Shown here one piece after another: positions 1 to 6,917 of a DNA stretch of 24,568 nucleotides. The notes under the pieces were generated by a model. It was not told the DNA's origin. It was given only the letters and a program-made list of their open reading frames with translations, and made no database searches. The translations under genes were made by a program, and so were the position numbers. Origin of the DNA: UBA1368 sp964563125 (GTDB taxonomy: Bacteria; Bacillota; Syntrophomonadia; Syntrophomonadales; Syntrophomonadaceae); assembly GCA_964563125.1 (NCBI GenBank), contig CAZLVY010000030.1, positions 1 to 24,568 of the forward strand, given 5' to 3'. Each line of letters opens with the position of its first letter. The stretch's first letter is position 1.

Positions 1-1
1 T

Positions 2-1435
2 TTAAAGGTCGTAATAAAGCTCAAATTCCAGAGGATGAGGAATTTCATTGACCCGACGTGCTTCGCGGCGTTTATTTTCTATCCATAAATCTATTAAACG
101 TTGGGGAAATACTGCGCCCTGCAGTAAAAAGTCGTGGTCTTTTTCCAAAGCTGCCAGTGCTTCTTCAAGAGATTTAGGCAAACCTTTAATTTTAGCCTGC
201 TCCTCAGCGGGCAGGTTATATAAATTAATATCATAAGGTCCGAATCCTTCGGCTACCGGATCAATCTTATTTATAATCCCATCCAGACCCGCCATTAAAA
301 TAGCGGCAAAACCCAGATAAGGATTACAGGTAGCATCAGAAGAGCGGAACTCAAAACGCTTCTGATTGGGACTTTTGGCGTAAGCAGGAATTCTTATGAC
401 TGCACTGCGATTGGCAGTAGCAAAACAAACACTGACTGGTGCTTCATAGCCGGGGACTAATCTTTTATACGAATTGGTACTGGGATTAGTGAAAGCTAAT
501 ACAGCCGGGGCATGCTTTAAGAGACCGCCGATAAAGAATAAAGCTTCTTTACTGAGATCAGAATAACCTTCTTTATCATAGAAAAGGGGTTCTCCGTTTT
601 TAAACATATGCATATGTACATGCATACCATTGCCGGCTTCACCAAAAAGAGGTTTGGGCATAAATGTAACAGATTTTCCTTCCTGAAAAGCTAGATTTTT
701 GATCAAATACTTGGTCAGCATAGTTTTGTCTGCCATTTCCCGCAGACCGCCAAATTCAACTTCTATCTCAATTTGTCCCGGTCCCCCTACTTCATGGTGA
801 TGGTATTTGACCGGAATATTATTTTCTTCCATTAAAATACACATACGAGATCTTAAATCATAGAGAATATCCTGGGGAGGGGCAATATGGTAGCCGCCTT
901 TGAGAGGGATTTTGTAGCCGAGATTGTCATAATCTTCATTACCGCTATTCCAGATAGCCTGCTCGGCATCTATAGAATACCCGGTTCTCTGGGGAGTAAT
1001 TTCATAACTGACATGATCAAAGACGTGAAATTCATACTCGGGTCCTATCCTCATTTCATCAGCAATTCCTGTTGCTTTCATGAACTCTTCCGCTTTTCTG
1101 GCTATAGTCCGTGGGTCCTGTTCGAAAAGGTAGTTATCAGGTTCGGCAATAACGAATACATCACCTATCATACTTAAAGTGGCAACCTGAGTGAAAGGAT
1201 CGGCAACTGCAGTTGAAATATCAGGGATAAAGACCATATCACTATTTTCTATTGGAGCAAATCCGTAATTGGAGCCATCAAAACCAATTCCGTAGATTAG
1301 TGTATCCGGGGTAAAGCGATTGGTCGGGATACTTAGGTGACGCCATCTTCCCGCCAGGTCAATTATTTTGAAGTCAATCATCTGGATTTCCTTTTCCCTG
1401 CAAAATTGCATGACTTCTTCATAAGTTTTAAACAC
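2..1435 (-). CDS. glnA: Glutamine synthetase, type I
   Basis: ATP-dependent ligation of ammonia to glutamate; a cytosolic dodecamer in this family and the main ammonium assimilation step. Motifs seen: the DGSNYGF latch region (53-59), GPEYEF with metal-binding glutamate (131-136), EVGGPGQIEIE (215-225), the ATP/metal loop GAGNGMHVHM (267-276), the glutamate-binding NPSTNSYKRLVPGYE (317-331) and NRSAVIRIP (342-350). I choose the GTG at 1433-1435 (477 aa): an AAGGAGG lies 12 bases upstream, and a longer reading from 1471 would translate through that ribosome site. Length and a C-terminal NLYNLP motif (Tyr406) resemble the GSI-beta form, whose tyrosine at this place is adenylylated in Proteobacteria. 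The arginine at the position used for feedback inhibition in Bacillus GlnA seems to be replaced (A60-P61). Monocistronic, divergent from the next gene. The stop codon is just inside the window. Confidence 0.96.
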   Translation of the reverse strand: MFKTYEEVMQFCREKEIQMIDFKIIDLAGRWRHLSIPTNRFTPDTLIYGIGFDGSNYGFAPIENSDMVFIPDISTAVADPFTQVATLSMIGDVFVIAEPDNYLFEQDPRTIARKAEEFMKATGIADEMRIGPEYEFHVFDHVSYEITPQRTGYSIDAEQAIWNSGNEDYDNLGYKIPLKGGYHIAPPQDILYDLRSRMCILMEENNIPVKYHHHEVGGPGQIEIEVEFGGLREMADKTMLTKYLIKNLAFQEGKSVTFMPKPLFGEAGNGMHVHMHMFKNGEPLFYDKEGYSDLSKEALFFIGGLLKHAPAVLAFTNPSTNSYKRLVPGYEAPVSVCFATANRSAVIRIPAYAKSPNQKRFEFRSSDATCNPYLGFAAILMAGLDGIINKIDPVAEGFGPYDINLYNLPAEEQAKIKGLPKSLEEALAALEKDHDFLLQGAVFPQRLIDLWIENKRREARRVNEIPHPLEFELYYDL

Positions 1436-1475
1436 AGCTAATATAATCCTCCTTAACATACTAAATAACAACGGA

Positions 1476-1504
1476 ATTATAGCAAATCAGAAAAACATAG
1501 TAAA
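1476..1504 (-). promoter_or_regulatory. SigA-type promoter of glnA
   Basis: On the minus strand TTTACT (1499-1504) and TATAAT (1476-1481) are 17 bp apart, and a TG sits one base before the -10 (extended -10). It lies about 40 bp upstream of the chosen glnA start. I see no clear GlnR/TnrA palindrome beside it, so nitrogen control is not shown by the sequence. Confidence 0.65.
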
Positions 1505-1621
1505 GGGAAAAAATATATAGTATACAATCAGCAATCATTGGAATTATATGTTACCCGCATGGCAGTTATATATTTTAACCTGCTCTAATACAATATATTA
1601 CTTGAAAAATAAAGTCTGATT

Positions 1622-2344
1622 GTGGAGGTGAAGGTTATTATTAAAATAAGATGGATAGTGTTAAGTGTAGCAGCATTTTTATTAATAGGGGGATTAATAT
1701 CTGCCGAAAGATTACACGAAATTTATGTTAAGTCACAACTGGATCCTCTGGTGGAGCTGAATGAATCAATAAATAATATGCTGGAATTAAAATCATATAA
1801 ATATAATCTGGCATCCGGGTTTACTGTTGATCAGCGAGAGGAGGTGATAAGCAGAGTCGTCGGAGAAAAACAAGATGGAAAAACTCATATAAAGGGGGAG
1901 ATGGTCAACACTGAAATAGACATCTATTATATCGACCGTACCATCTATAATTATGATTCTTTTTCCGACAAATGGCTGGTAATTGAAAGCGGCACCAAAA
2001 GCTCCGAGGAATTACTAATATCTGAGTTGAATCCGCTTTCCAATTTTTCATTTAAAAAACAGGTTGAGCTGGCAGAAAAACTAGGGTTTGAGAAGGTAGA
2101 TGGTACTGAATGTCTGGTAGTAAAGTGTAAACCTGCAATAGAGAGCCAAATTTTAGAAACGTTATGGCAAAACTTTGAATATCAAATGTGGATTGATTAT
2201 AAGGATAGGCTGGTAAAAAAAGCGGTGTTAGTCGCTGCTAATAAGCAATCGCCTGGGACTATTTTAAAAATCGAGGCCTTATTTTCCGATTTCAATGAAA
2301 ACATTACTATCGACCCGCCTGATATTTCAGTTAAAAAGAAATAA
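1622..2344 (+). CDS. Membrane-anchored extracytoplasmic protein of unknown function
   Basis: Not recognised as a named protein. It has a basic N-terminus, one hydrophobic segment (about residues 11-28, an uncleaved anchor or signal peptide), then about 210 mostly polar residues rich in beta-strand-forming stretches. The alternation of short strands with phrases such as 'DKWLVIES' and 'QMWIDYKDRLVKKA' resembles the LolA-like/DUF6612 type of lipoprotein-sensing folds of Bacillota, but this is a resemblance only. The start is uncertain: a near-perfect GGAGGTGA lies at 1624-1631, inside the longest reading from GTG 1622. Translation may therefore begin a few codons later, where only ATT codons (1637, 1640) or an ATA (1646) are available in frame. 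It stands alone: divergent from glnA and followed by its own terminator. Confidence 0.7.
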   Translation: MEVKVIIKIRWIVLSVAAFLLIGGLISAERLHEIYVKSQLDPLVELNESINNMLELKSYKYNLASGFTVDQREEVISRVVGEKQDGKTHIKGEMVNTEIDIYYIDRTIYNYDSFSDKWLVIESGTKSSEELLISELNPLSNFSFKKQVELAEKLGFEKVDGTECLVVKCKPAIESQILETLWQNFEYQMWIDYKDRLVKKAVLVAANKQSPGTILKIEALFSDFNENITIDPPDISVKKK

Positions 2345-2358
2345 CTTGCAGTCTGCTC

Positions 2359-2384
2359 GGGGGCCATAAGGCCCCCAAATTATT
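2359..2384 (+). terminator. Rho-independent terminator
   Basis: Seven G/C pairs, GGGGGCC (2359-2365) with GGCCCCC (2370-2376), a 4-base loop, then AAATTATTTT. It ends the transcript of the 1622 gene and separates it from hpt. Confidence 0.85.
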
Positions 2385-2399
2385 TTCTGCCTGTTAGAA

Positions 2400-2428
2400 T
2401 TGCTACTTAATCCACTTGTTGCTATAAT
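2400..2428 (+). promoter_or_regulatory. SigA-type promoter of hpt
   Basis: TTGCTA (2400-2405), 17 bp spacer, TATAAT (2423-2428) with a TG one base before it (extended -10). The leader to the hpt start is only about 20 bases and has room for just the ribosome site. Confidence 0.65.
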
Positions 2429-2452
2429 CGTTTTGTATAGGAGGGATTACAT

Positions 2453-2992
2453 TTGAATTTAGAGGAAGTAGACATTCTAATAACACCTGAAGAAATAAAA
2501 GCGAAAGTAAAAACCATTGGTCAGCAAATAGCCAGGGAATATGCCGGGAAAAACCTTCTATTGGTAGGAATACTTAAAGGAGCATTTATATTCATGGCTG
2601 ATTTGGTCAGAGAAATTGATATACCTTTGGAAATTGACTTTATGGGGGTATCCAGTTATGGAGCCTCAACGTTTTCTTCCGGTGAAGTAAAAATTATCAA
2701 GGATCTTGATTTTTCGATCAAAGATAAAAATATTCTAATTGTAGAAGACATTGTTGATACGGGTCTTACCCTTAAATATATAACTGAAATACTGAAAAAA
2801 AGAGAGCCCCAAAGTATAAAAATATGTTGTATGTTAGATAAACCATCTCGCCGCATAGCTGACATAAAGCCGGATTTTTACGGTTATGCTATTGAAGATC
2901 GTTTTGTAGTTGGATATGGTCTGGATTATGCAGAACAATATCGCGAGTATCCGGCCATATGTGAGTTAAAAGCTTCAGTTTACGAGGGATAA
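2453..2992 (+). CDS. hpt: Hypoxanthine phosphoribosyltransferase
   Basis: Purine salvage: transfers phosphoribose from PRPP to hypoxanthine (and usually guanine) to give IMP/GMP, in the cytosol. The type I PRTase PRPP-binding loop is visible as LIVEDIVDTGLTL (residues 96-108, with Glu98-Asp99). An upstream VGILKGAFIFMADL (38-51) fits the pyrophosphate loop, and the C-terminal FVVGYGLDYAEQYRE matches the bacterial HPRT signature. At 179 aa it has the usual family length. Start is TTG 2453, with AGGAGG 8 bases upstream; no better ATG exists. It has its own promoter and a terminator on each side, so it is monocistronic. It consumes PRPP, as do the downstream purine and histidine pathways. A ftsH/tilS neighbour, common in Bacilli, is absent. 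Confidence 0.96.
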   Translation: MNLEEVDILITPEEIKAKVKTIGQQIAREYAGKNLLLVGILKGAFIFMADLVREIDIPLEIDFMGVSSYGASTFSSGEVKIIKDLDFSIKDKNILIVEDIVDTGLTLKYITEILKKREPQSIKICCMLDKPSRRIADIKPDFYGYAIEDRFVVGYGLDYAEQYREYPAICELKASVYEG

Positions 2993-3027
2993 GAGTTCCC
3001 GGTATTGTTAAGCAGGAATAAAATTAT

Positions 3028-3064
3028 AAGGGTATACCATATTGCGAGTGGTATACCCTTTTCG
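3028..3064. terminator. Bidirectional hairpin terminator
   Basis: Perfect 12-bp inverted repeat AAGGGTATACCA (3028-3039) / TGGTATACCCTT (3049-3060) with a 9-base loop. It is T-rich on the plus side (ending in CCCTTTTCG) and gives CCCTTATAATTTTA on the minus side. It lies between the convergent hpt and the 3065 gene and can serve both. Confidence 0.85.
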
Positions 3065-3877
3065 TTATTTCACTTTGGCTGTAAATGTCTCTTCCTGGTC
3101 ATTCCATCTAATGGTAAAAGTTAATTCTTCATCACCGCGAGGAATTGTGCCATTACCTCCTGATGAACCAATAATTACGGTGCCATCAGGTTTTAGGGTT
3201 ACCCCGGTGCCTGAACCGCCGCCGATGGCTCCTATCATTTCATAAGATAGTAACCCTACTGACTCTATATCCTGACCCAGGTATTTTAGTGAGGTAGATT
3301 CTTTATTATAATGTTCATACTTAAGGGTTCCGTCTGCATCGTGATAAAAATATTCGTAGTATTTTACTGTCGTTTGCGACTCCCAGTTTTCACCCGCGCC
3401 GGTATAAACAATTTCCTTGGTATCATTTAGTTTCTCGAATACAGTTTTGGACACATTGCCTATTGGTTTCAGATCTTCAGTGGTTAGATCTTTTTCATCT
3501 ACCGGATCAATTATCAGCAAAAGATTTTTTGCCGAACCGTCAGGAGTTGAATACAAATATCTTCCTGCCTTTTCCCTGTATATATCATCAGCAGCAGTTT
3601 TACGCTCTGCAATTGAGCCGTAATGATAAATGTGCAGCTTGTTTTTGCTATCATTTATATAAAAGGTAGTCGGCTTTACCCCGTTTATTTCCTCAGCATC
3701 AGGGTCACTGGTTTTGCTTAAATGAATATCTTCTTTGGCAAAAATATTAACTGCCTGGCGGACACTTAAACTTGGCTCACGCTCATTACCATCCAGATAA
3801 GATTTGCCTGCAAATGCCGCTATAATCAGTATCAAAACTGCCAGATAAATAAAAACATTCTGTCTTATATTATTCAT
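3065..3877 (-). CDS. Unknown membrane-anchored secreted protein
   Basis: Not recognised. 270 aa: a short cytoplasmic N-terminus, one hydrophobic segment (about residues 9-24, a signal anchor), then a polar extracytoplasmic domain. Residues about 30-125 hold a segment beginning SVRQAVNIFAKEDIHL with an alternating alpha/beta look. The C-terminal third has a Gly-rich stretch (GAIGGGSGTG, then IIGSSGGNGT) followed by a beta-rich tail ending ETFTAKVK. Start ATG has GGGAGGG six bases upstream. It is followed by the shared terminator at 3028-3064. The minus-strand neighbour upstream (4003-4566) is a separate unit because a terminator lies between them. No catalytic motif is apparent. Confidence 0.75.
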   Translation of the reverse strand: MNNIRQNVFIYLAVLILIIAAFAGKSYLDGNEREPSLSVRQAVNIFAKEDIHLSKTSDPDAEEINGVKPTTFYINDSKNKLHIYHYGSIAERKTAADDIYREKAGRYLYSTPDGSAKNLLLIIDPVDEKDLTTEDLKPIGNVSKTVFEKLNDTKEIVYTGAGENWESQTTVKYYEYFYHDADGTLKYEHYNKESTSLKYLGQDIESVGLLSYEMIGAIGGGSGTGVTLKPDGTVIIGSSGGNGTIPRGDEELTFTIRWNDQEETFTAKVK

Positions 3878-3949
3878 TCCAATCCCTCCCCAATACAGTC
3901 TACTTTATAATATTTATAAAAAACAGGAGTATTGGCCTATTCTTGTTAC

Positions 3950-3988
3950 AAAAGCAAGCAGGCTCTCCATTGTAACCTGGAGGCCTGC
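3950..3988 (-). terminator. Terminator of the GerMN lipoprotein gene
   Basis: Read on the minus strand: GCAGGC, one mismatch, TCCA, an 8-base loop, TGGA, one mismatch, GCCTGC, then TTGCTTTTGT. The stem arms are 3978-3988 and 3958-3969 on the plus strand. It follows the stop at 4003. Confidence 0.75.
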
Positions 3989-4002
3989 ACAGTTATACTA
4001 AT

Positions 4003-4566
4003 TTATTCTAATAATGATTCTATTCTTCCGGAAGGTTCAGATATTTCCAGGTGACCGACCAGAGTTTCCTGGATTTCGCCATTAATCAGAACCAATACTT
4101 TTTCTATACCTTCCAGTTCGGTTAGGCTGTTAATGATGGAGCCCATGGTCATTATTTCTCCGGTGCTGCCTCCCCAGTGTTTGGTGCGGATCTCTTCGCT
4201 AAAGTCTACATAGGCAATCGCATCTTTTACCTCAATACCTAACAGTTTGGCTTCCGGGGGAATAGTGCGGTATAAAGTGCTGTCTTCAGGACCTGCAATC
4301 AGCTCATTAATAACTGCTGTTCTTATTTGTTCCGCTTGTTTTGCCTCTTCTACTTCTACAGTTCGAACTTCTGCGTTAAGATACATGGCCTGATCATCGG
4401 AAAAATAAAGTGTTATATCTTGCTCAATCATTTCTTTATCTGCAGGAGGAGTAACGGGTGTTTTATCAGAGCCTTTATCTGCAGATTGCCCGCTGCACCC
4501 TGAGAATGCGGCTATAACTAATAACATAGTTAAAATTAACAGGAGTGATAACCATTTTCTTTTCAT
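4003..4566 (-). CDS. GerMN-domain lipoprotein
   Basis: 187 aa lipoprotein. The N-terminus has Lys/Arg, a hydrophobic core (6-20) and a lipobox FSGC with Cys24, so it should be diacylated and held on the outer face of the membrane. A Thr/Pro/Asp-rich linker follows, then a GerMN ('germane') domain from about residue 48: ITLYFSDDQAMYLNAEVR, AVINELIAGPEDSTLYRTIPPEAKLL as two blocks, then VKDAIAYVDFS and VLVLINGE. In Bacillus this domain occurs in the sporulation/germination protein GerM; in Clostridia it is common in stand-alone lipoproteins. A role in spore envelope or peptidoglycan is therefore family inference. Ribosome site AAAGGAAG precedes the ATG. Only one GerMN copy is present, whereas GerM has two. 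Confidence 0.88.
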   Translation of the reverse strand: MKRKWLSLLLILTMLLVIAAFSGCSGQSADKGSDKTPVTPPADKEMIEQDITLYFSDDQAMYLNAEVRTVEVEEAKQAEQIRTAVINELIAGPEDSTLYRTIPPEAKLLGIEVKDAIAYVDFSEEIRTKHWGGSTGEIMTMGSIINSLTELEGIEKVLVLINGEIQETLVGHLEISEPSGRIESLLE

Positions 4567-4771
4567 TTTAATCTTCCTTTCCCAAATAAAATTAAACCCA
4601 TAATTTCATTGGTGAGTTTTATCTTTATATATTATAAGGTGTACGACTTATATTCTTTCATAATGACATAAAACAAAAACCATTGCAGTGGCATGGCTTA
4701 AAATAGAAGAGTATTAAATAAATTAATTGCGGTAATAATTTATATAAATACCGGGGAGGAATACAGCCATT

Positions 4772-5026
4772 ATGAAAGGGTCAATGTTTGGTAACAATGC
4801 TTATCTGCCAGACCGCAGCAGAAAAGGGGGAGATAGCCTGGATGATTTAATAAAAAATTTAGCATGGAGTGTAGTCAGGAATCTGGATCAACTGCAGGCA
4901 GATACTAATAGTGGAATGCTGCTGCATACTAATGAAGAAGAATTAAGAGAAGAAGTTCAAATACTTTTTAAGCAAATAGATGCTTTAAAGCAAAAATTGC
5001 TAAAACTAACTGAACAGGAAATGTAG
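4772..5026 (+). CDS. Small hydrophilic protein of unknown function
   Basis: 84 aa, not recognised. The first 22 residues look disordered and basic (NNAYLPDRSRKGGDS). The remainder looks alpha-helical, and the last 30 residues (about EELREEVQILFKQIDALKQK) form a plausible short coiled coil with Leu/Ile heptad spacing, suggesting oligomerisation or docking to a partner. No signal peptide, membrane segment or metal motif. Start ATG 4772 is preceded by GGGGAGGA with an 11-base gap. An ATG four codons later is also possible, but farther from the ribosome site. It lies just upstream of the pur promoter and is probably transcribed separately, since that promoter and riboswitch intervene. Confidence 0.65.
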   Translation: MKGSMFGNNAYLPDRSRKGGDSLDDLIKNLAWSVVRNLDQLQADTNSGMLLHTNEEELREEVQILFKQIDALKQKLLKLTEQEM

Positions 5027-5058
5027 TTTAAAAATGGCAGTATTTAATAAGAGTGGAG

Positions 5059-5087
5059 TTGACACACATAACAGGCTTTGCTAATAT
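5059..5087 (+). promoter_or_regulatory. SigA-type promoter of the pur-his operon
   Basis: Consensus TTGACA (5059-5064), 17 bp spacer, TAATAT (5082-5087) preceded by TGC (extended -10). Transcription would begin near 5094, about 30 bases before the first conserved riboswitch bases. A TATAAT at 5095-5100 lacks a partner -35 at normal spacing. Confidence 0.6.
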
Positions 5088-5118
5088 CAAAATGTATAAT
5101 ACAAATAAATAGAAAACG

Positions 5119-5219
5119 AAAGTGGGTCTAGGGTTCCGCATGTTCAAAGCATGGCTGGTCCGAGTGACACAGGTGCTTTAAGCACTACACCGTATAGGGA
5201 TAAAAGCCCAGGCGGATAG
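5119..5219 (+). promoter_or_regulatory. ykkC-family riboswitch aptamer, PRPP type (subtype 2b) likely
   Basis: The conserved blocks of the ykkC superfamily occur in order: CTAGGGTTCCG (5128-5138), GGCTGGTCCGAG (5153-5164), ACAC (5167-5170), a variable GTGC/GCAC hairpin (5173-5184) and GGGATAAAAGCCCAGG (5197-5212). ykkC aptamers sense guanidine (subtype 1), ppGpp (2a) or PRPP (2b). Subtype 2b is the one found upstream of de novo purine genes in Bacillota, where PRPP acts as an ON signal. Placing it before purE therefore favours PRPP; the assignment to a ligand is inference from context. The 3' conserved block overlaps the terminator's 5' arm, the layout expected for ligand-dependent antitermination. 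No tandem guanine aptamer is seen beside it. Confidence 0.87.
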
Positions 5220-5257
5220 GTTTCGAATACGAGACTATCCACTTGGGCTAAATTTTT
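5205..5257 (+). terminator. Intrinsic terminator of the riboswitch (attenuator)
   Basis: AGCCCAGGCGGATAG (5205-5219) pairs with CTATCCACTTGGGCT (5235-5249), with one C-A mismatch and one G-T pair. TTTCG/CGAGA continues the stem above it to an AATA loop, and AAATTTTTAT follows. The 5' arm reuses the last conserved aptamer bases, so aptamer folding and termination exclude each other. The gene downstream is purE. Confidence 0.88.
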
Positions 5258-5288
5258 ATCGCGATTTTTTATTATTAGGAGGAGTGTC

Positions 5289-5822
5289 ATGGCTAAAGTA
5301 GGAATAATAATGGGTAGTGATTCTGATTTGAGTATTATGAAACAAGCCGGTGATGTACTTAAGGAATTCGGTGTAGAATATGATTTTACCGTTTGTTCTG
5401 CCCACCGCCTGCCTAATGAAACGGCTGAATATGCATCTAAGGCTATGGAAAAAGGTTATAAGGTGATAATTGCCGGTGCCGGAGGCGCTGCACATCTGCC
5501 TGGTATTGTAGCTGCTTACACAATTTTGCCGGTTATAGGCGTTCCTATTCAAACCAGCACACTTTCCGGAGTGGATTCATTATACTCAATTGTACAAATG
5601 CCGAAAGGAATACCGGTAGCAACTGTAGCCATAAACGGCAGTGCCAATGCTGCTTTACTGGCTTTACAAATGATTGCTCTTAATAATGTTTCTATTCGCC
5701 AGGCTTTAATTGACTACCGGCAAAAAATGGCCGGTGAAGTAATGCAAAAAGATAAACTGCTCAAAGAAATTGGCGCTGATGCATATTTAGAAAAGAAGCA
5801 GAAGGACAATAAATCAAATTAA
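5289..5822 (+). CDS. purE: N5-carboxyaminoimidazole ribonucleotide mutase, class I PurE
   Basis: Converts N5-CAIR to CAIR in de novo purine synthesis; a cytosolic octamer in the family. Visible signature: GSDSD (9-13), SAHR (37-40, holding the catalytic His39), GAGGAAHLPG (63-72), then the IGVPIQTSTLSGVDSL segment. This is the class I (mutase) pattern, which normally needs PurK to supply N5-CAIR; no purK is in the window. Length of 177 aa is slightly longer than the usual 160-170 because of a Lys-rich tail. Ribosome site AGGAGG lies eight bases before the ATG. It is the first gene after the riboswitch terminator, followed 54 bp later by purM. Confidence 0.97.
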   Translation: MAKVGIIMGSDSDLSIMKQAGDVLKEFGVEYDFTVCSAHRLPNETAEYASKAMEKGYKVIIAGAGGAAHLPGIVAAYTILPVIGVPIQTSTLSGVDSLYSIVQMPKGIPVATVAINGSANAALLALQMIALNNVSIRQALIDYRQKMAGEVMQKDKLLKEIGADAYLEKKQKDNKSN

Positions 5823-5876
5823 CCTGCTACTAAAAAAATAACTGCGATATTTTAATCCAAGTAAGTGGAGGTAGTA

Positions 5877-6917
5877 ATGAACGATAAGGAAAAAATGAGT
5901 TATAAATCCGCCGGTGTTGATATAGATGCCGCCAATCAGTCGGTAGCAATGATTAAAAACTGGGTCGGTAAAACTAAGCGTCCCGAAGTTTTAACCGAAA
6001 TCGGTCTTTTCGGAGGCCTGTTTGCTTTGGACAATAGTAAATATAAACAACCGGTTTTAGTTTCAGGTACTGATGGGGTAGGAACCAAGCTGAAAATTGT
6101 GCACCAGTTGGGCATACATGATACTGTAGGTATCGATCTGGTAGCCATGTGCGTAAATGATGTGCTTTGTCATGGTGCCGAACCTTTATTTTTTCTTGAC
6201 TATATTGCTTTAGGAAAACTGGAGCCTCTTTTAGTCGAAGCCTTGGTCAAAGGAGTAAGTGAAGGCTGTATTCAGGCAGGCTGCGCCTTGATTGGCGGCG
6301 AAACGGCTGAAATGCCGGGTTTTTATAAAGTTGGCGAATATGATTTGGCCGGCTTTACTGTGGGAGTTGTGGAACGATCAAGTCTAATCAACGGCAGCAA
6401 TATTGAAGTTGATGATGTAATAATCGGCTTGCCATCATCAGGAATACACTCCAATGGCTTTTCTCTGGTCAGAAAAGTTCTCCTGGAAAAGGCTGGTCTC
6501 AAACTGGAAGATTATGCACCTGAATTAGGCATGACATGGGGAGAAGAACTTCTTACCCCTACCAGGATATATGTCAAAAATATACTGGGCTTGCTCAAGG
6601 AGTTTGAAATCAAAGGAATTGCACATATAACCGGCGGCGGACTGCCGGAAAATTTGCAGCGCATACTTCCGGCAGGTTGTCAGGCAATAATTGACAGTAA
6701 GCAGATTAAGAGCCGGCCGATTTTTGAAATCATTCAGAAGGCAGGCGAGATAGAGAAAAATGAGATGTTCAGAACATTTAATATGGGAATAGGACTTGCA
6801 ATTGTTGTTTCAGCGCGTTACTATGATGAAGTGCTGAAACATCTCGAAGCCAATGGTGAAAAACCGCAGGTTATTGGCAAAATAGAGGCAGGGAGCAAAG
6901 GAGTAGTTATCATATGA
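5877..6917 (+). CDS. purM: Phosphoribosylformylglycinamidine cyclo-ligase (AIR synthetase)
   Basis: ATP-dependent ring closure of FGAM to AIR, the fifth purine step. The PurM/SelD-type ATP site is seen near residue 60 (SGTDGVGTKLKIV). It is followed by DLVAMCVNDVLCHGAEPLFFLD, the GGETAEMPG motif near residue 140, and the SSGIHSNGFSLVRKV and ITGGGLPEN motifs of the second domain. The start at ATG 5877 (346 aa, the usual length) has GGAGG five bases upstream. A longer GTG start at 5865 would run through that site and is less likely. It overlaps purN by 4 bases (ATGA), indicating translational coupling. Confidence 0.97.
   Translation: MNDKEKMSYKSAGVDIDAANQSVAMIKNWVGKTKRPEVLTEIGLFGGLFALDNSKYKQPVLVSGTDGVGTKLKIVHQLGIHDTVGIDLVAMCVNDVLCHGAEPLFFLDYIALGKLEPLLVEALVKGVSEGCIQAGCALIGGETAEMPGFYKVGEYDLAGFTVGVVERSSLINGSNIEVDDVIIGLPSSGIHSNGFSLVRKVLLEKAGLKLEDYAPELGMTWGEELLTPTRIYVKNILGLLKEFEIKGIAHITGGGLPENLQRILPAGCQAIIDSKQIKSRPIFEIIQKAGEIEKNEMFRTFNMGIGLAIVVSARYYDEVLKHLEANGEKPQVIGKIEAGSKGVVII

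Noticed and set aside
48..1177. Plus-strand open frames inside glnA
   Set aside because: They lie opposite a gene with unmistakable family motifs, have no ribosome sites and no recognisable protein content; mirror frames only.
5095..5100. TATAAT as the -10 of the pur promoter
   Set aside because: It lies 30 bp from the TTGACA and no acceptable -35 is found 16-18 bp upstream; TAATAT at 5082-5087 fits better.
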